A stretch of DNA of 64,000 nt from Argopecten irradians (GCF_041381155.1 NC_091134.1:29765540-29829539), one strand, 5' to 3'. Shown: positions 34,208 to 50,100, counted from the first letter of the stretch. The notes: generated by a model not told the origin, from the sequence alone. Made by a program: numbers and translations.

Positions 34208-35641
34208 AATAGGTATAAAATAAAGAAAGAAGTGTATGTAATTAACAGAAATACTTAAAAGACAATAAATATGTATAAAAGGTACACATACCCAAAATGT
34301 TAGAAAACATCATTTTAGGCCTTTATACGTTTTTAAAAAATTCAACAAGAGATTAAAAGCACATATAAAGTAGTAATGAACCTAGACTGCAAGATTATTT
34401 TAAAAACTCGAGCGTGGGTGGATTTTGCAACCACTCCTTTCCTGCAATTTTGCTACCGAATTTGTCTAGACAGTGCGCATTCTTGTGGTTTTTCTGATGT
34501 TATCTCATACAAATTTTCTAGTTCTTTAACAATAGTTTCTTATTATTATACTGTTTAATTGATCATAAAGACTTCATTGGTGAAGAGGTGTTCTTTTAAC
34601 ACCGCGCTTCTCAGAGGCAACTAGACCTAACATGCATGGCTGCTTGCTTACATAACTGTACTGGATACCCGATAAGCATTGTGAAAACACATGTTTCATT
34701 AGAATTGATTATACAACACTACCTGTAAATGACAAATCTATACACGTGTATTTAATAACAGCCTGACGCTGACGCGCTGGAAAACTGTACAGCGACAATT
34801 TTTTCGACTCGTCGGTAGTTATTTTCCATTTTGATTGCTTTAAATGGACTGTCTAATTTACTTCCACTTACAGAATAATTCTACTCATAAAACTTCAGCT
34901 CATTAGTGGTTAGATAACTAGTATTATACAGGAGAAAAAATCCGGACGGAAAGATTTTTCGACACCAGTGACGAAGAATAAAACCTTTAACTTCATTCAT
35001 CGTTATGGAAATGTACCAAGCCCCTGTTTGTCGATGGTACAGTGTATATGGTGTGCATACACCGGACATGACAGCCATTCCACAGACAACAATATATTGT
35101 ACAGTAGTAATTTTGCTTGAACAAGCGCTGGCCTGACTTTTCTGGATCAGCTCCTGAATACAACAATTTAATCACTAAGTAACAGTTTTGAAAATTATAG
35201 TTCTTTGTTTTAAAGTGCAAGGAACATGCACCCTATATACACTTTGAAATATATATTAAAAATGCGTTATTTTTTTTTCTAAGTGGATTGTAACATTGCA
35301 TGGATCGAATCGTAATTCGAATTGCTGCATTAACATTAATTCGGTATTTTCTTTGATAGATCTGTATTGTTGCTGTAGGATATAGATAGCCACTGTAGAA
35401 ATCAATGGTTTCAAATGTTCGATTTTACTTCAGTTCACCACGCATTACCATAAAAAGCAGCATTAAGTATTATTAGTTTTTTTTAGTTTTGTTTCAAATT
35501 CAACAAGGAATCAGCTAGTAAGCTATATTACAACAAATGGGTTAGAGATGCCTATGGCATATTCAAAGACCTCGACGACAGAAATCAGGTAAAACAATAC
35601 CCAAAATGCACGCACTACCACGACTTACTTACAACATGGAT
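34208..35641. other. Gene-poor interval
   Basis: No supported exon. A plus-strand open stretch at about 35505-35588 ends at a possible donor (CAG|GTAAAA) but has no recognisable partner. Confidence 0.4.
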
Positions 35642-36226
35642 TATAAACTTGTATACGTCAGCTAAATCCTTGTCAATCTTTACTGGAAAAGAAACATGGT
35701 GGAGCGAGGTCAACAAAAAAGATATTCCCAGTGTCGAGACATAGGCAGTGAAAAGTTACCTTTAGCTATGGACCGTTTCCACTGTTAGTCCTTTCCCTCT
35801 TGTGATGACGTTATGCACGAGCTGTGTTTCTTTTATCTCTTTACAGTGCAGTTTCCTATCCGCGAAAAGAACGAAATTTCACCGCTTGCTCTATATATAG
35901 CATTTCCCTAATCTGGGTTACTGAACTCAAATAATAAACTTGTATACGTCAGCTAAATCCTTGTCAATCTTTACTGGAAAAGAAACATGGTGGAGCGAGG
36001 TCAACAAAAAAGATATTCCCAGTGTCGAGACATAGGCAGTGAAAAGTTACCTTTAGCTATGGACCGTTTCCACTGTTAGTCCACTCCCTCTTGTGATGAC
36101 GTTATGCACGAGCTGTGTTTCTTTTATCTCTTTACAGTGCGGTTTCCTATCCGCGAAAAGAACGAAATTTCACCGCTTGCTCTATATATAGCATTTCCCT
36201 AATCTGAGTTACTGAACTCAAATAAT
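35642..36226 (+). repeat. Near-identical tandem duplication, unit about 292 bp
   Basis: 35642-35932 is repeated at 35933-36226, beginning ATAAACTTGTATACGTCAGC and ending TACTGAACTCAAATAATA. Only a few differences are visible (for example CCTTTCCC against CCACTCCC). Recent event or assembly duplication. No coding content recognised. Confidence 0.92.
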
Positions 36227-38159
36227 AGCTCTAACATTTAAATTATTGTTCTGCAAGACGACATCTATTCACCTGTATGTACCCGTGAAGACCGATGCAT
36301 AAAGGGGTTTTAAGTTCCGTTCAATTAGCCCGTCTAAAATTGCAGACACGTAAGCAATTATACACGTATCCTATATAATAATACAAGGTACTTGTACTTC
36401 AGTCATACATTTTTTTCAATTTACCAGACTTTAAATACCAAATCGTAACTGGTAATTATTTTGACTCCCCGACTTAAACTGATTTTTAGTATAATTGTAC
36501 AGAAAATTGTCGACAGATACTCGAAAATAATTGTTAATATATCTTTGTTTTATATATTAGTTCCACAGAGCTCTTTATGATGTTAATATTAAATATTTAA
36601 TTGTACATTGTTCATATGTACATGTAGGGTTATCAAATACAAATTACCAGGTCCTTAGAGTATATGTTAACAAAGTTGATACAAGACAATAGGTTGTATA
36701 GATAAACTCAAATTACAACTAAAACATATGAAAAATTCCTATTAAGAAATATGAGCTTTGTTAATATACAAATACGTAGATCCCAGGCAAGCAAATACGA
36801 ATACACCTGACCAGTAATTTATTAATTTAAATTTCAACTAATCTCAAATGTGATTGGTGTCATAGCTACAAACATGATACACAATATAAACCAAATTATT
36901 GACAAATTTGCAGCCTTCTAAGAATTTCACAGGTGTCCGAACTGAAAAACCTTTCGAGAGATGACCTATCGCGTATATGTTATGCACAGTTACAGTACCT
37001 CCTCTTTGGCACAGATCAATAGTAGGTTTGCAATGTAGAGTACGAGTGAATGACCATGGGTGGTATTTTTAAGCCCCTGTTTTAAGACATGTATAAAAAT
37101 TGAAACTCGATTTGTTCTACAATAATTGTAACCAATATGGTAAATGTCATGCAGGCTTCACATTTACAAAAAGAAATTGCCGCAAATGGGTTCGAGATTA
37201 ATGGTTTAGAGGGTTTCCGAATGTGTGTAAGTCAAAAACACTCAATCTTGTAACAGCAGAAATTAAAAACCGTGTTATGAGGGACGATTGCGTATATCAC
37301 TAATCAACATATATCGAAATGGACTCATTCCCCCCAACGAAACTGCTATGTTTAATTTTTAAATGTTTTTAAGAAATAAAATCTATGTAGAGGGGTGGAA
37401 TTTGGTATTAAAATCAGGATTTTTTTTGATTTTTTTTTTGCAATCATGCAAAAAAATTCTTTGGTTACCATGGTTTTTATAGGATAGAAAAAACATTAAG
37501 TAACATAATAATTGTCCAAATTGGAGAACTTTTTAGCATTGCAAATGTTGCGTAGATTGAAAATATATACATTGTATACATTTGCATGGGATATACCAGG
37601 TAATAAAGGTTCAATACTGTAGTTGTGTTCACATATTCAAAGCATTTGTCTAAATGTAAAGAACTGTACATTGCTACATAATACTACCATCTGTTTGTGA
37701 TGACCACTGTCCACTTCTAAGAATTAGACGTAATATTCCACATAAAGACACACAGGGAACCTATCAATACTTCCTATCGACAGAAAGTTTGATGTTTACT
37801 GCACTAATTAGTGGGGTTCCGTAACAGTATCAAATACGTTGTCATTTTTCTGAAACGACCAGCGAATCCCAAGAAACACACACATTTAACACATTGACTT
37901 ATTTTTATCTTGTAGAAGAAATGTCAAAAGATTGTTTTTGAAATACATATGAAAGTGAGTACTTTTTAGTGTCGCTCTTTTGCCAGTACAGCATGGACCA
38001 CTCGGTATACTGAGGTTTGGATATTTAATCAGTTGTTTCATTTCAGCGTTTTTCACGGCTATTAGCAAAGCAGCACAATGTGATTTCGTCCAGAACCATT
38101 ATTACATAACACACAGTTAATTAGAGTAAAGAATACTGCTGTATCGGTTAATATTTACA
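36227..38159. other. Interval downstream of patatin copy B
   Basis: AT-rich, no supported exon. It should hold the 3' UTR of copy B next to 38160; I could not choose its polyadenylation signal with confidence. Confidence 0.4.
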
Positions 38160-38225
38160 CTAAACTGATTTTCTGTTCTTGGTCAAATACATCTTAAGGA
38201 AATCGATGGTTGTCCTCTTCCCTTG
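38160..38225 (-). CDS. Copy B exon 15: C-terminus
   Basis: 66 bp including TAG, acceptor CTTTTCAG. TTIDFLKMYL resembles the exit helix of a last, degenerate EF-hand. Confidence 0.78.
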   Translation of the reverse strand, partial: QGKRTTIDFLKMYLTKNRKSV

Positions 38226-41200
38226 CTGAAAAGAACAAAAAACAGTTGAAGTTATCTGTAGTCAATATTCCTGTAACTAAAATCTTTAATTTTTGATATA
38301 TCAGTAAACTGATTAAGTTGACAGTGTACACAGTGTGCTACTCATCAAAACGTCACACATAAAATATTCACTGGTTGTGTAATACATATTACAGAAACCA
38401 AACTTTCCAACCAGAGAATTTTCAAAAATATGGCTTGAATTTGATTCACTTTGAAAAAGTAATCTTAAATAGATATTACAGACTATCTTTCATGTATTTA
38501 TATGATTTTTTCATCAATATGTTATTGCATTTAACATTTGATATTAAAGATCAGCAAGCTTGTTTATATTACATAATATAGCTGTAGTACAATAGTGTAC
38601 GTTATTAAACCATTTTGTATAAAGTGGTTAATACCTCGAGCAAAAAGGCAATGTCCTCGTCCTCTAGGTCAAAGTCGGAAGTTTCAATGTGTCCGGTGTT
38701 TATTCCTACTGTGCGATCGACGTCCGCATGCTGTTATACAAAGAATCAGTTAACTCCCTTTAAGTTATGTGTATTAATTTTATGAGAAATTCATTACATT
38801 TAGGAGTTATAGCATATGTTATATTTGTATTCTTCAGTGTAATTGGCATACCGGCCGCCAACACATTGTCATGGAAATAGACATTTTTCTCTTTGTTTCT
38901 AAACGTTGTATTTAATGTCGGAATTCTAGGACCCTAAATACAATTTACTACACAATTGTTCAGTTTAACACCCGTTCCATCCTTTTATATAATTTATTTT
39001 ATAATAAAACAGACCTTTGAAAAATGTTGCAACATAAGTGATCTCGTCAAATTACTGAAGAAAAATATCGTTATTAAAATATATATGTATATGTCAAGCA
39101 TTTTGAATAAATATTAAAAAAAATCTAAATGATTTCCTAATAATGGTAACTTACTCTGTAACAATGAATCTATCTTGTAGTTTGTCGTCTGGTCAGAAGC
39201 GCATATGTGACTCCGACCAGTGTTCTTTTGTTTCATGTTACTTTTATATAATTATCTCCCTTCCAACTTTCGTTTTTGGACGCTGTTGTCTGTCGTCATA
39301 TAATCAGGTGATATGTCGATATCATACATTCCCTTACTAATCCATTACTTTTGAGGAAAGATTTACTAAATTCGCCAGGTTTAATCTAAGTAGAAGTTTC
39401 TTCTAAAACCCAAAAAATTATGTGTACTGCGATTGTCAAATATTCATGATAATAAATTATGCTCTTCACGATCTTTTAACAATGATAAGGTGAAAAATAA
39501 ATGGGACTGATTCACGTACCACGTGATACCTGATAACGTTTGTGTGGGACTATTGTTTCTATTGGTGATAGAATGATAGGATGATATCCCGGGCTAACGT
39601 CATTTCAGCGGAGAAACGTTGTATCACCACTGGCGATACTAGTCCCGCACAAACGTTACAGGGTATCACGTGATACATGAATTATTCCCATTATGAAGGG
39701 TTTATTTTTAATGCCGGTTCAGTAGGTAATTGTCCTTTACTTTCGCAAATGTTTAACAGTCAGATCGTCAATCTTATTTTGTGCATGCACAACAAAGGAC
39801 TTACTTCCATGTAGAGGCGTTTAAGATTGAGAAGCATTGTATTGAATATTGCTCCGCCGTAAGACACAATGCCAGCTACGTCCTGTCGCTTATAGCCAAG
39901 GAAGAGTTGATTGACAGCCAGACCTCTGTGATGTATGTACTGCAGGATTTCCTGGAACGTCACCTTGTTGGAAATTGATTGCAATCTTATATCAGATATC
40001 TTAACATACGAATTAGGCAAATCAATTTTTATTGTAAATAGTAAAAAGGTAGCCGTATTTAATCAATTTGATGTTGATGATTGTTTATCGATTTTCGAGT
40101 CGATATTTTCGAGTCAACTATTTCGAGTTCATTTTGTCGTGCCATTTACTTCCTGCTACGCGCCAGACATGAGTATAAACTACCATTCACTTGAGCGCGT
40201 TCACGGGAAACTCTAGAATTCACACGATTTGTGCATGTTTCAGCAAAACGGCGGTAGTTTTAACTCGGGTTACGTAATTTGAACTTTAAACTAGGGTCTA
40301 TACATAAAATTTTACGTCACTGAATTCAACCCGCAAGTTTGACGTTAACTAGGCTGTTCAATGATTCGTCCAGGGGGCAGAACCTTGAGCCTTCCTCACA
40401 GGGATGCACGCTCATTTCAAGTTAAGAGTTTAAAAGAGTATACGTGTACGTTTTACATAAAGCAGAGTTATGATCGATATCAACTATACTGTTGTAGATC
40501 GAAGTAATAATATGTACTAAATTGTCAAAATGCATCAATTCTTCTATTCTTTGATTAATGTGATACTTGGCCAAATATGAACGATTTTTGGTATTTAAGC
40601 ACTATAACGCGGTATACATATATACGAGTATAACTGTTTTGCTTTGTATTGTAACCGTAAAATGAGTTAATTGTGAGTCTCAGCGTAAGTCTTTGTTTGA
40701 AAACAATCAATTTAGCTGCTCAATTTGCATCACATTTATTTTGCATTTACGCAAATAATATTTCTGAAACAGTGTCATGTTCACATTCTTATATTCAATA
40801 ATAATAACACCAACTGCATGCACTCGAACCATGAAAAGTTCACACACACACGTATATATAGATAAAAATATCGGTATATATAGGTAAAACAAACAAAATC
40901 ATATCCAAACCTCTTTGTCTCCATTTTTGTCCAGTTGTGCAAATACAGCATCTGGTTCATCCAAATGTCCAAACAATGTAGCCCTGTCCAAGCCAGAAAG
41001 GTGGTCCTAATCAAAGTATAAAAATGGAAATAATCATGTTTGAATCAGAAACCTATTCTGCCTTACATCATATTCCGTGTCCTATGAGATACAAGAAATC
41101 CCATTACACGCCCAAACAATTAACATGTTTCGAGCGCATCGTTTCAAACTAAACAATTCATTCGAGACATGTGCACCAAGCGGCGCGAGCATGCGTTATG

Positions 41201-43004
41201 ATATCTTATAATGAATAAGTTAAAAATACCATCGGAGCATCCATAATCACGATGAGATCATGTTGTTAATGTACCATAAAACATGGTACAATTAAAAGCC
41301 CATGAAGATAAAAATAAGAGTCCTTGATCAGTATATTGGACACTATCTCTCGAAAATGCAATGACTATTGGGAAATTGTAAAATGAAAAACCACTCCTTC
41401 AGGATGATATATGAGACGAATATTGATGGGATTAACAACGAAGCTTATTCAAGAAGGTGCCGAGTTTTGGAGTTTTCATTAGATTATGTATCATATTCGG
41501 CAATTCGTACAATAATGAAATACCTTATCATAATCCACATAGGACTTGTGATTTGTAATGAGATGATAGTGAGTAACAACACGTTAACATATACATAATG
41601 CTATGCTAAGCAAGTTCAGGTTTCCAGCCAGGTCATTCGACAGATCATCAAATTATTATTTATATCACACCTTTTGCGAAAACATAGAAACGAGAGTCCT
41701 TCATTTTTAGTTTTCTGTGATATTTCAAAGGCGTTCGACCGTGTATGGCACAGGGCATTGGAAGTGAAACTAGCAAATTATGGCATTTCCGGAAAATTGT
41801 TAGAGTGGTTTAAGAATTATATTAGTAATAGACAACAGCAAGTTTTTGTGGGAAATACGAAGTCTTTAGTTAAATCAACCAATGCCGGTGTTCCTCAAGG
41901 ATCTGTATTAGGCCCTCTTTTATTCATTATATATATTAATGACATAGCTGATAACGCTGATGCTTCTCCTCAAACAATTGAAACAAAAATAAATAATGAT
42001 TTAGATAAAATTAAACACTGGGCTAGTAAGTGGCTAGTAAATTTTAATCCTTCTAAAACAGAGGCATTACTTATTTCCAACTCTGAACTTGAACATGCAA
42101 TAGAAATTTAATAATGTAAATGTAGCGAAATAAGCGAAAATTGTAAATGGAGTAAACATATCGAAAATATTTGTAAAAAATAGTGTCAAAACAGGTAAGT
42201 GTTCTACGAAAACTTAAGTATTTGTTAAACAGACGAACTTTAGACAAAATTTACAGAGCATATATTCTGCCATTACTAGAATACTGTTGGGAAGCTTGGG
42301 ACGGATGTACTCTCGGTGACGCAGACAATTTAGAAAAACTACAGTTAGAGTCTATTCGTATAATAAATGGTTCACCATCGTATGCAAGTAGGGTTTCATT
42401 ATACTCAGAAAGTGGACTCGAACCATTAGCAAATAGAAGAAAGAAGAGAAAACTACTGCTTTTTTCAAAATTCAAGCTAACCTCACGCCAAATTATCTTT
42501 CAGCTTTACTACCTCCTTCAGTGTCACAAAATTTAGAATATAACCTCCGTAATGCTAACAATTACTTCGTACCTAACTTCAGGCTTCAACTTAATAATAG
42601 TTCTTTTTTCCCCTCTACTTTTCGACTTTGGAACAATTTAGACCCTGTTATAAGACAGAGTATAACAGCCCCAGCTTCTAAACACCCTCTTAGTAAGTTA
42701 AATGACATAAAGTGTCCCTCGTATTATTTGTTTGGAGACAGGAAAACTAATATTTTGCATGCTAGATTAAGAACTAATTCAAGTCCTTTAAACGATGACT
42801 TATTTCATGCTAATTTAATTGATTTGCAATAAGTATGCACACTCAGAAATATATTAACGATACAAAAAGATTTTGATTTTACATCTGTACATTCTCTATC
42901 ACCTACCTCTTTCTATTCAAGTTTCAACTGTGCAAGCCTTCCTAATTTTTTCCAACATATCTCTCTTCAGTACTTGATACATTTGATATATTGTGTATTT
43001 GAAA

Positions 43005-43057
<53 letters not shown>

Positions 43058-46000
43058 TTTACCTACTTTAACTTTATCAAAGACTGCGTCTTTTATCTTT
43101 CTCGACTCATATGACACTTGCGAAACGGAAATATCAGAAGGAAAGGATTCAACAAAGTGAAGGAAAACCATGGAAGGAGATATGATGAACATTGATAAGC
43201 CGAAAGTTGTGCGTAGTGGATTGTGTACTTGTGCCATCTGGGTCTAGAAAAATAATTCATGCAGTCTTAAACAGTGCTTCTTTTTAGTGACAATGTCTTA
43301 AGTATAATTTATGATAATATAAATGAAGGCCTCTGTCACATTCTTTTTATATACCTGCACCTTCTTACATCCTATCTTTGCCCTTCCCTTATCCACACTT
43401 CCACAAAAATAGTATTTTATTGTTAATGTCATCTTGTATAATTTTGTATGTGTTACCTAATATTGTATGGAAAGGGCTTAATATGAGTTGGAAAAATTGT
43501 GCCCAATCCTTTTGTACATATTTGATACAATAAAATATGTTCAAACTAAGCAAGTCAAATTTCATTTGTTAATGAATTGGTTGTGGAACACTTTGCAATC
43601 TTGGCTCTTACTTACGTATATGGTCCTAAATTCCTGCATATCAATCTTCCCATCTAGGTTTGCATCGTATTTATCTAAAATCTGAATAAAACTTATAATG
43701 TTATCCAAATCCATACATAATGTCAAATATTGATATGACGATTTAACATGTAACAGTTCTATCTACGATATATACATGACGGAAACATATGAGAAAGCCC
43801 ATGCAATGGCCAGAAAAAGTGTGTGGGAAATTCGGTACCTTCTCGTGTCCAAAGGGGAATTTATTAACCACAATCTTTATGAGAGGTAAATACAAATGAA
43901 CATGTTACAAATGTGGTACAAACTTACTGTTAATCGGAAGTAGTTAGAGAAACATTTTGATTTATAAAATATCCATTTATCTAATTCAAACTTACGGGAA
44001 GGAAGTGATTGATGGCATCTGTGACCCGCTTTCGTTCTCTCGTTTTCGCAATTAATTCACTTCTTCTCTTTCTATAAAAATACATTTTCTGATTTGAACC
44101 ATAACTTACAAAATATCATATTCATAACATAAATGTTTATTTTGAAAAAAAATACTTTACAGCAGTATATTTTGCTCAAATATCATCAATCTGTGACTAA
44201 CATATTTGTATACTCCACTGCAAACATTTATCACGTAATCAACCAATGACTTCAGCGCTCATGAAATAAAGCCTATATTATTGTCATATGACTTGAATCC
44301 ATTTGTATTGGCTGTACCGGGTAGGAAATTTACTGATATATAGAACGACGTGACGTCAGGATGATAGGACAGTCTACAACAAGGAGCTGCTTTTGTTGGA
44401 TATTTTACGTTGAATACTTCTAATTTCTGTCTCAAATATCTATTTTTGCTCACCCAAAAAAGTCTTGTTTCGTGAAATATGCATCACCTTAAAATATTTT
44501 ACATTTTGGAGAAGGAACACTATTTGATATAATGCCTTAGTCATCACTATTATCTTTAATGCCATTAATATACTGAGGAGCAGGAGAGATGATGATTTTG
44601 CAATATTCTCATTGGCTAATACATGGTCACGTGAGGTTCTTTATACAGCATATCGTCACAATATTTCCGTTTTAGAACCATTAAGTCAATATGCTTTCTG
44701 TAACGCCATTAGCCAAACATGGAGTTATTCAGGGTGGCGTCCTATGACCATCGTTCTTCTTGTAATTAACATATGATAGGATAGTTCTTTTCATATTATT
44801 AAATGGAACTACATATCTTATATAAAAATTAAGGAGCTTTGATTCGGTCCATATGGTGTTATACTGCCATGGTAGAATATATCCTAATAACCTCAAGCTA
44901 CGCCCTCGGTCATTATTTCATTCTACCAAGGCGGTATAACATCATATGGACCTCGACAAAGGTCCATAATTGATAAATAGTACCTGCATAGGGTAGATGA
45001 TGACCTCCAATATACCGACGCCCGTGTCTCCAGGTAAAACCGGAAGTTGTCGGCTTCAGACTCGGAATACTAAAAGACATTAATGTCAATTGTTGGTTCT
45101 GAAATATTTTATATTGCTAATAGACTTTCTTGGCAGGATAAACAAATCACTAAAGCTATCCAAAAAATCATACTGGGCTGTAATATCCCAGAAGTGGCAT
45201 CGAAGATTATTTATCGTCTGCTTAATAGTCTGATAGCATTTGTTATATTGTAATAATTGATGTTCTGTTCATGACCAGAAAGGCAATGGGAAAGAATTAA
45301 AAGCCAGGAAGCAGAACTCACCACCAGAAAGCCTAGTGTTTTGTTGTTTCGCTCTCCAAATCTACTCCCTTTACTAAGAATAGCAGGAATCTCCTGGATA
45401 TTATGCATTTTTCGGATAAAAGTGTCTTCTTTCTTCATAGATAACCACCAGCCTTTTGGAATGACAAATTACCCAAGACATGCCAAATGGAAAAAAAACT
45501 TGCTATTTCGATACAAACCATCATGCCATATGTTATATCAAAATGCCCGTTTATTTAGGGGACCACACTCTCATAGCATAGATGTGGCCAAACGTAGTTT
45601 TTAGCCTGTCATTTCAAATTCATTAAATTCACCGTCTAGTCGGTTATTTTTCGGGATGTACCGGTCTTTTACCGGTTGCTTATTAAAACCAGAACAAAGT
45701 CGCGAATAAATGAATTATATCACAGTGAAGATAGGCTACATAAGCCTGAAGTTACTTATATTGATGAATATTAAGTGTTTCAGTGATAAAAAAAATGATA
45801 AAAAAATATGCATCATTTTTAAAACACGGAATTGTAAAATTATCTTTATAGGGAAGACAGATACAAGGTAAACTTGACCGATCGCCAAGCAGTCAGTATG
45901 GTAGCCACGCCTCGTGCTAGCAAATGCATGTGTACATTCACAATACAAAATGCAAAGTCACGTCCGGTACCCGGACAGTTTAGATGACACCTGTTTGATT

Positions 46001-47103
46001 GTCAGCTGGATATCGATCAATTGCTCTTACCATCGAAGCAGTGTATTGGATAATTACACAGGACCCCTCCATCAATGTACATGTTATCTTGTGATTGTCG
46101 AGCATGGTTATACCTCACAACATGGAACATCCCTGAAAACATACTTCGTTCAAACAACGGGAAATCAGGTGGATATCCATTTTAATTTCAGATAAATGTC
46201 TATTTTACCAATATCAATGAAGAACAAGTGTGTCGTAGTTGCTGAGATTTGTCTCATAATTTTGGTATTCATAAAGCTATAGAAAGTCTATCAAAATTAC
46301 ACGTACTGCTTGTGTTATATTTTAATAAATGATGCATATATAGTTCTGTATTATGAAAGTATGTTCGAAATAAATAGTTTTAATGTCTTTTTATTTTGAT
46401 ATAATTTTCTCTGAAGACGATTACACACTCGGTAGAGGAGTTAAATATGTATAGGAACAACATTGTGTGATTATATTATTTAGATATATGTACGATTAAA
46501 ACAAATTTCTATCTGTTACACGTCTTGTCAAAGTAGATTTAGGAACAACTGAATAGAACAAAACTTTTGCATAAGATTTCTACTGAAACAAAAAAAACTT
46601 CAACCTGGAATTGACATTGACATGCGCACTGCAAGTCTAACAGGCATATCTGGTGTGGTTTTCGGGTGACAGTACTCTTCAGCCATATTGTTGATATTGG
46701 TTACCACAACACATAGTTCTTTGCCATTGAATTTATAGAGCTGTTATAAATAAACGAAATATTGTCTTTTACGTCGTTATGCAATTGTGTAATGTTTATA
46801 TTAAATAAAATATTCTAAAGTCTATCACTCTTCAGGTAAATACAACTATATTTTTTCTTAATAGCCATTTATCTGATAATACGAACGTGACAACGTTTTG
46901 GCGGCGTTGTCGTAATCACAAACCATTCTGTACAGACTAGACTAGAGGTTTGACTAGATAACTAGTTGTAGCAAATAGTTGTAACACCATGACATGCTCA
47001 CAGGGACGTGGACGATAACGCATATTTTATAGAAATCCCTGCCCAGTTGTTTTATACCACAATAACCCCGGTACCAACGGTGGGGATATATAACTACCCC
47101 CCT

Positions 47104-47137
<34 letters not shown>

Positions 47138-50100
47138 CTGTTTGTCTGTCTGTAAAAAATACCTTACCAGGAGTCTAATCCGAGTCTCCGACATGAAAAT
47201 CCACGATTCTACAGACTGAGCCAAAAGTGTGTCATATACCTCAAGTCACATTGACCCACTCTTTTAAAATTGGCAAAAAGCTTTCACAAATTAGACAATT
47301 TGATTCACGTAAATCACATCTATGAAGCCCATTATTGGTTATTTCTATATGTGGTACAAACGAGACATCTCGCTGGTAAAAATGGTATAACCTATGTCGA
47401 TACCCCGTTTGGGCAATCCTTCACACATGTAGACTACTTACCTGCTCAAATGTGATGTCTGGACTACCGGTTTTTTCTCGGAATTTCTCACCAAGCCAGT
47501 CGTTGACACGGGACGCTGGACTCAATCCATATCCCGAGCAGATCCTCGGTATGAATGTTAATACTCTCCACAGAAAGGAACCATCTGTGGAAAGGAAATC
47601 GACATCTACAAAAACATTAGGTCAGTGTCAGATACAAGAAGTGGTGCACTAATGGATTACTAAAATGGATACATGGGATCATATTATCGAATTTTGTAAA
47701 AATGTGAAGCGGCAAAATTCAGTTGATTATATGAAGATCATGACACTTACATTTTCGTTATAACATAAAAGTGGTGAATAGTTTGTTGTACGTAAATAAT
47801 AGTTGCAATGAGATATACATAAAATAACTTGGATAATTTTGTAGTTAATTGTTCAATGCCTAAAGTTTCCAATATGAAGCACCGGTTTGCTAGTTAACAT
47901 GGTACAGATAAGGGACCGATAAGGGACAGATAAGGGACCCAAAGTCACCAACTACTCAACATAAAGACCAACAGTCCAGACACAAGATCAAATATGTGAA
48001 CTCAGCAGCTTTTATGAAAGTTATAAGTAAGCCCTTAACGTTTAAAAAACATGGAGAGCATTACCGCTAACGTAACAATTCTCTCTTACAGACACTTTCG
48101 TGGGCTATCGGATAAAACACATATTGTTTTTACTAATATTATATATGCATGTCACCGTGATATTATTTCAAAAGAGGAATTGACATTTTCCTTGCTTTTT
48201 TATATATATATATTATCTTTATAGAAAACCTCATTATATCATTTGAACATAGACTTAAATTTTTTTTCTTATCATTGAAAAATATACTTCTCTTATTTAT
48301 TATAAAAATAGCAGCGGTTGTGAAACATATCGTGCAAATATGGCATATATGGAGGCGTTCCAATGCCCCTATTCAATGGTATAAAGGTATCTGAGCACAG
48401 AAGGAAAATAGTTTGTTTTTTAAATGTCTTTTCTTTCGTAAAGCTACATGTTTTGCCCTAAATACAGCAGTCGAACTTTTTGTAAAACCAGTCTTCAGTT
48501 TTCCTAAAACTATGAATAATAGGAGCACGTTTACAACCTCCATGTGCATGCCAAGGTAAAATATACTCAATGTGTTTGCTTTTGAAGTTGAATCCGGTCA
48601 AACAAAAGTAGACACAGGTGGGGATAATACATTTTCTGAGGTTTACAATTGACATGCTAACAAATTACGGACCAGGATAGCCATGATACATACACACTTC
48701 TGACCAACTTAATTATGTTCAACTGCACCACAGAAGTGATTAATATCACTAGATTTAACGGGGGATAATACATTTAATTTCTGTGGAAAGATATATCTTT
48801 TTGAAGTTCAAAGTAACATGTATAAAACAAGTTACATCATAATTCAACTGCATTAAAACTTCAATGCATGTATATTAATGCTTTTTCATGTTGCAATTTT
48901 TTTCGCAGTCAACAAACGATCATTAATAACTAGTTAGCCTAACAAATATTTGGCTACATGTGTATGATTCTTACGCAACCAGGGGTATAAATCATATGGT
49001 CAGTGTCTGTATACCTTTGAGCGCCAGCTTTAATCAGTCTGTTGGCACACTGTTTATGACTAGATTTAAGGATAAAATGCATATGGCTGTCCATTGTTGG
49101 CCATGGTAACAAGTCTTTATCCACTAGTCTTATCGCACTTATTTTGTATGTTTAGTTTGCTTGTCATTCTATAAATAGCAAGGGTCATTTTAAAGAACGA
49201 AAAAAGTTGGGGAAACCGCAGTGACCGGAGAAAAAACACCGACGATAAATAATACCATCAGGTAACCTTGACCTTTAGATAGATTCAAATGACAAGTCAT
49301 TACTTTTGGATAATTATGTAAATGAGGGATATACAGGGAAGAACATTAGACGTAAATAGCCTACAAAAGACGGACTAACGTCACTGACAATATATTGCTC
49401 TACCTTTAAAATCAGAGCTGGGTACATACGGGCACTGAACATAAAACGCAACAATAATCATCTAACTGATGAAACACAAAATTACTTTTAATTTATGAAT
49501 TTGTCAGTACATAGTGCTTCCTAAAATTATTTTGGTTATCCATATCAAGAACCATTGATTCGCTCAATGTGGGTGTTATACTGAATTATTACTACTTCTA
49601 TGTACAACCAAGCTATTGATATCCGTAGCTGATATTAACCTAACATAAAATCCTTAGACAGATCTTTCTTCATAAATTTCTCTACGTCGTGTGAGTTGTA
49701 TCCAACAGACAACAAGGCCGCGGTGATAGCCCCCGCACTTGTTCCAGCGAAACGCTTGATGCTTGGAAATAAGCCAATTTCTTCTAGGACCTGTCAGTGT
49801 GCAAATAGTTTGATTTATTGCAGCAATTACTGGAAATCAAGTTACTCCAAATGATGCTCATATAAGTCTTTTTCAAAAAATTCAAAATTTGAAGTTATTC
49901 TCAGCGAGGAAACATTTCAGCAATAACTCTAGATTGTAATGATATTTTACTGAACATAAGTAAATGCTTTCAAATTCAATTAAATCAATTACATAGATTA
50001 GTGAAAGTTTCCCAATGTGTTGATCTTGTGGACATGCAAACATAGAATGCACACCCTTCCGGGGCATCTGGACGGTACTTTTCTCTGTGCTTAGATTAGT

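Noticed and set aside
35505..35588. Possible plus-strand exon ending at CAG|GTAAAA
   Set aside because: No acceptor of quality, no partner exon and no recognised motif.
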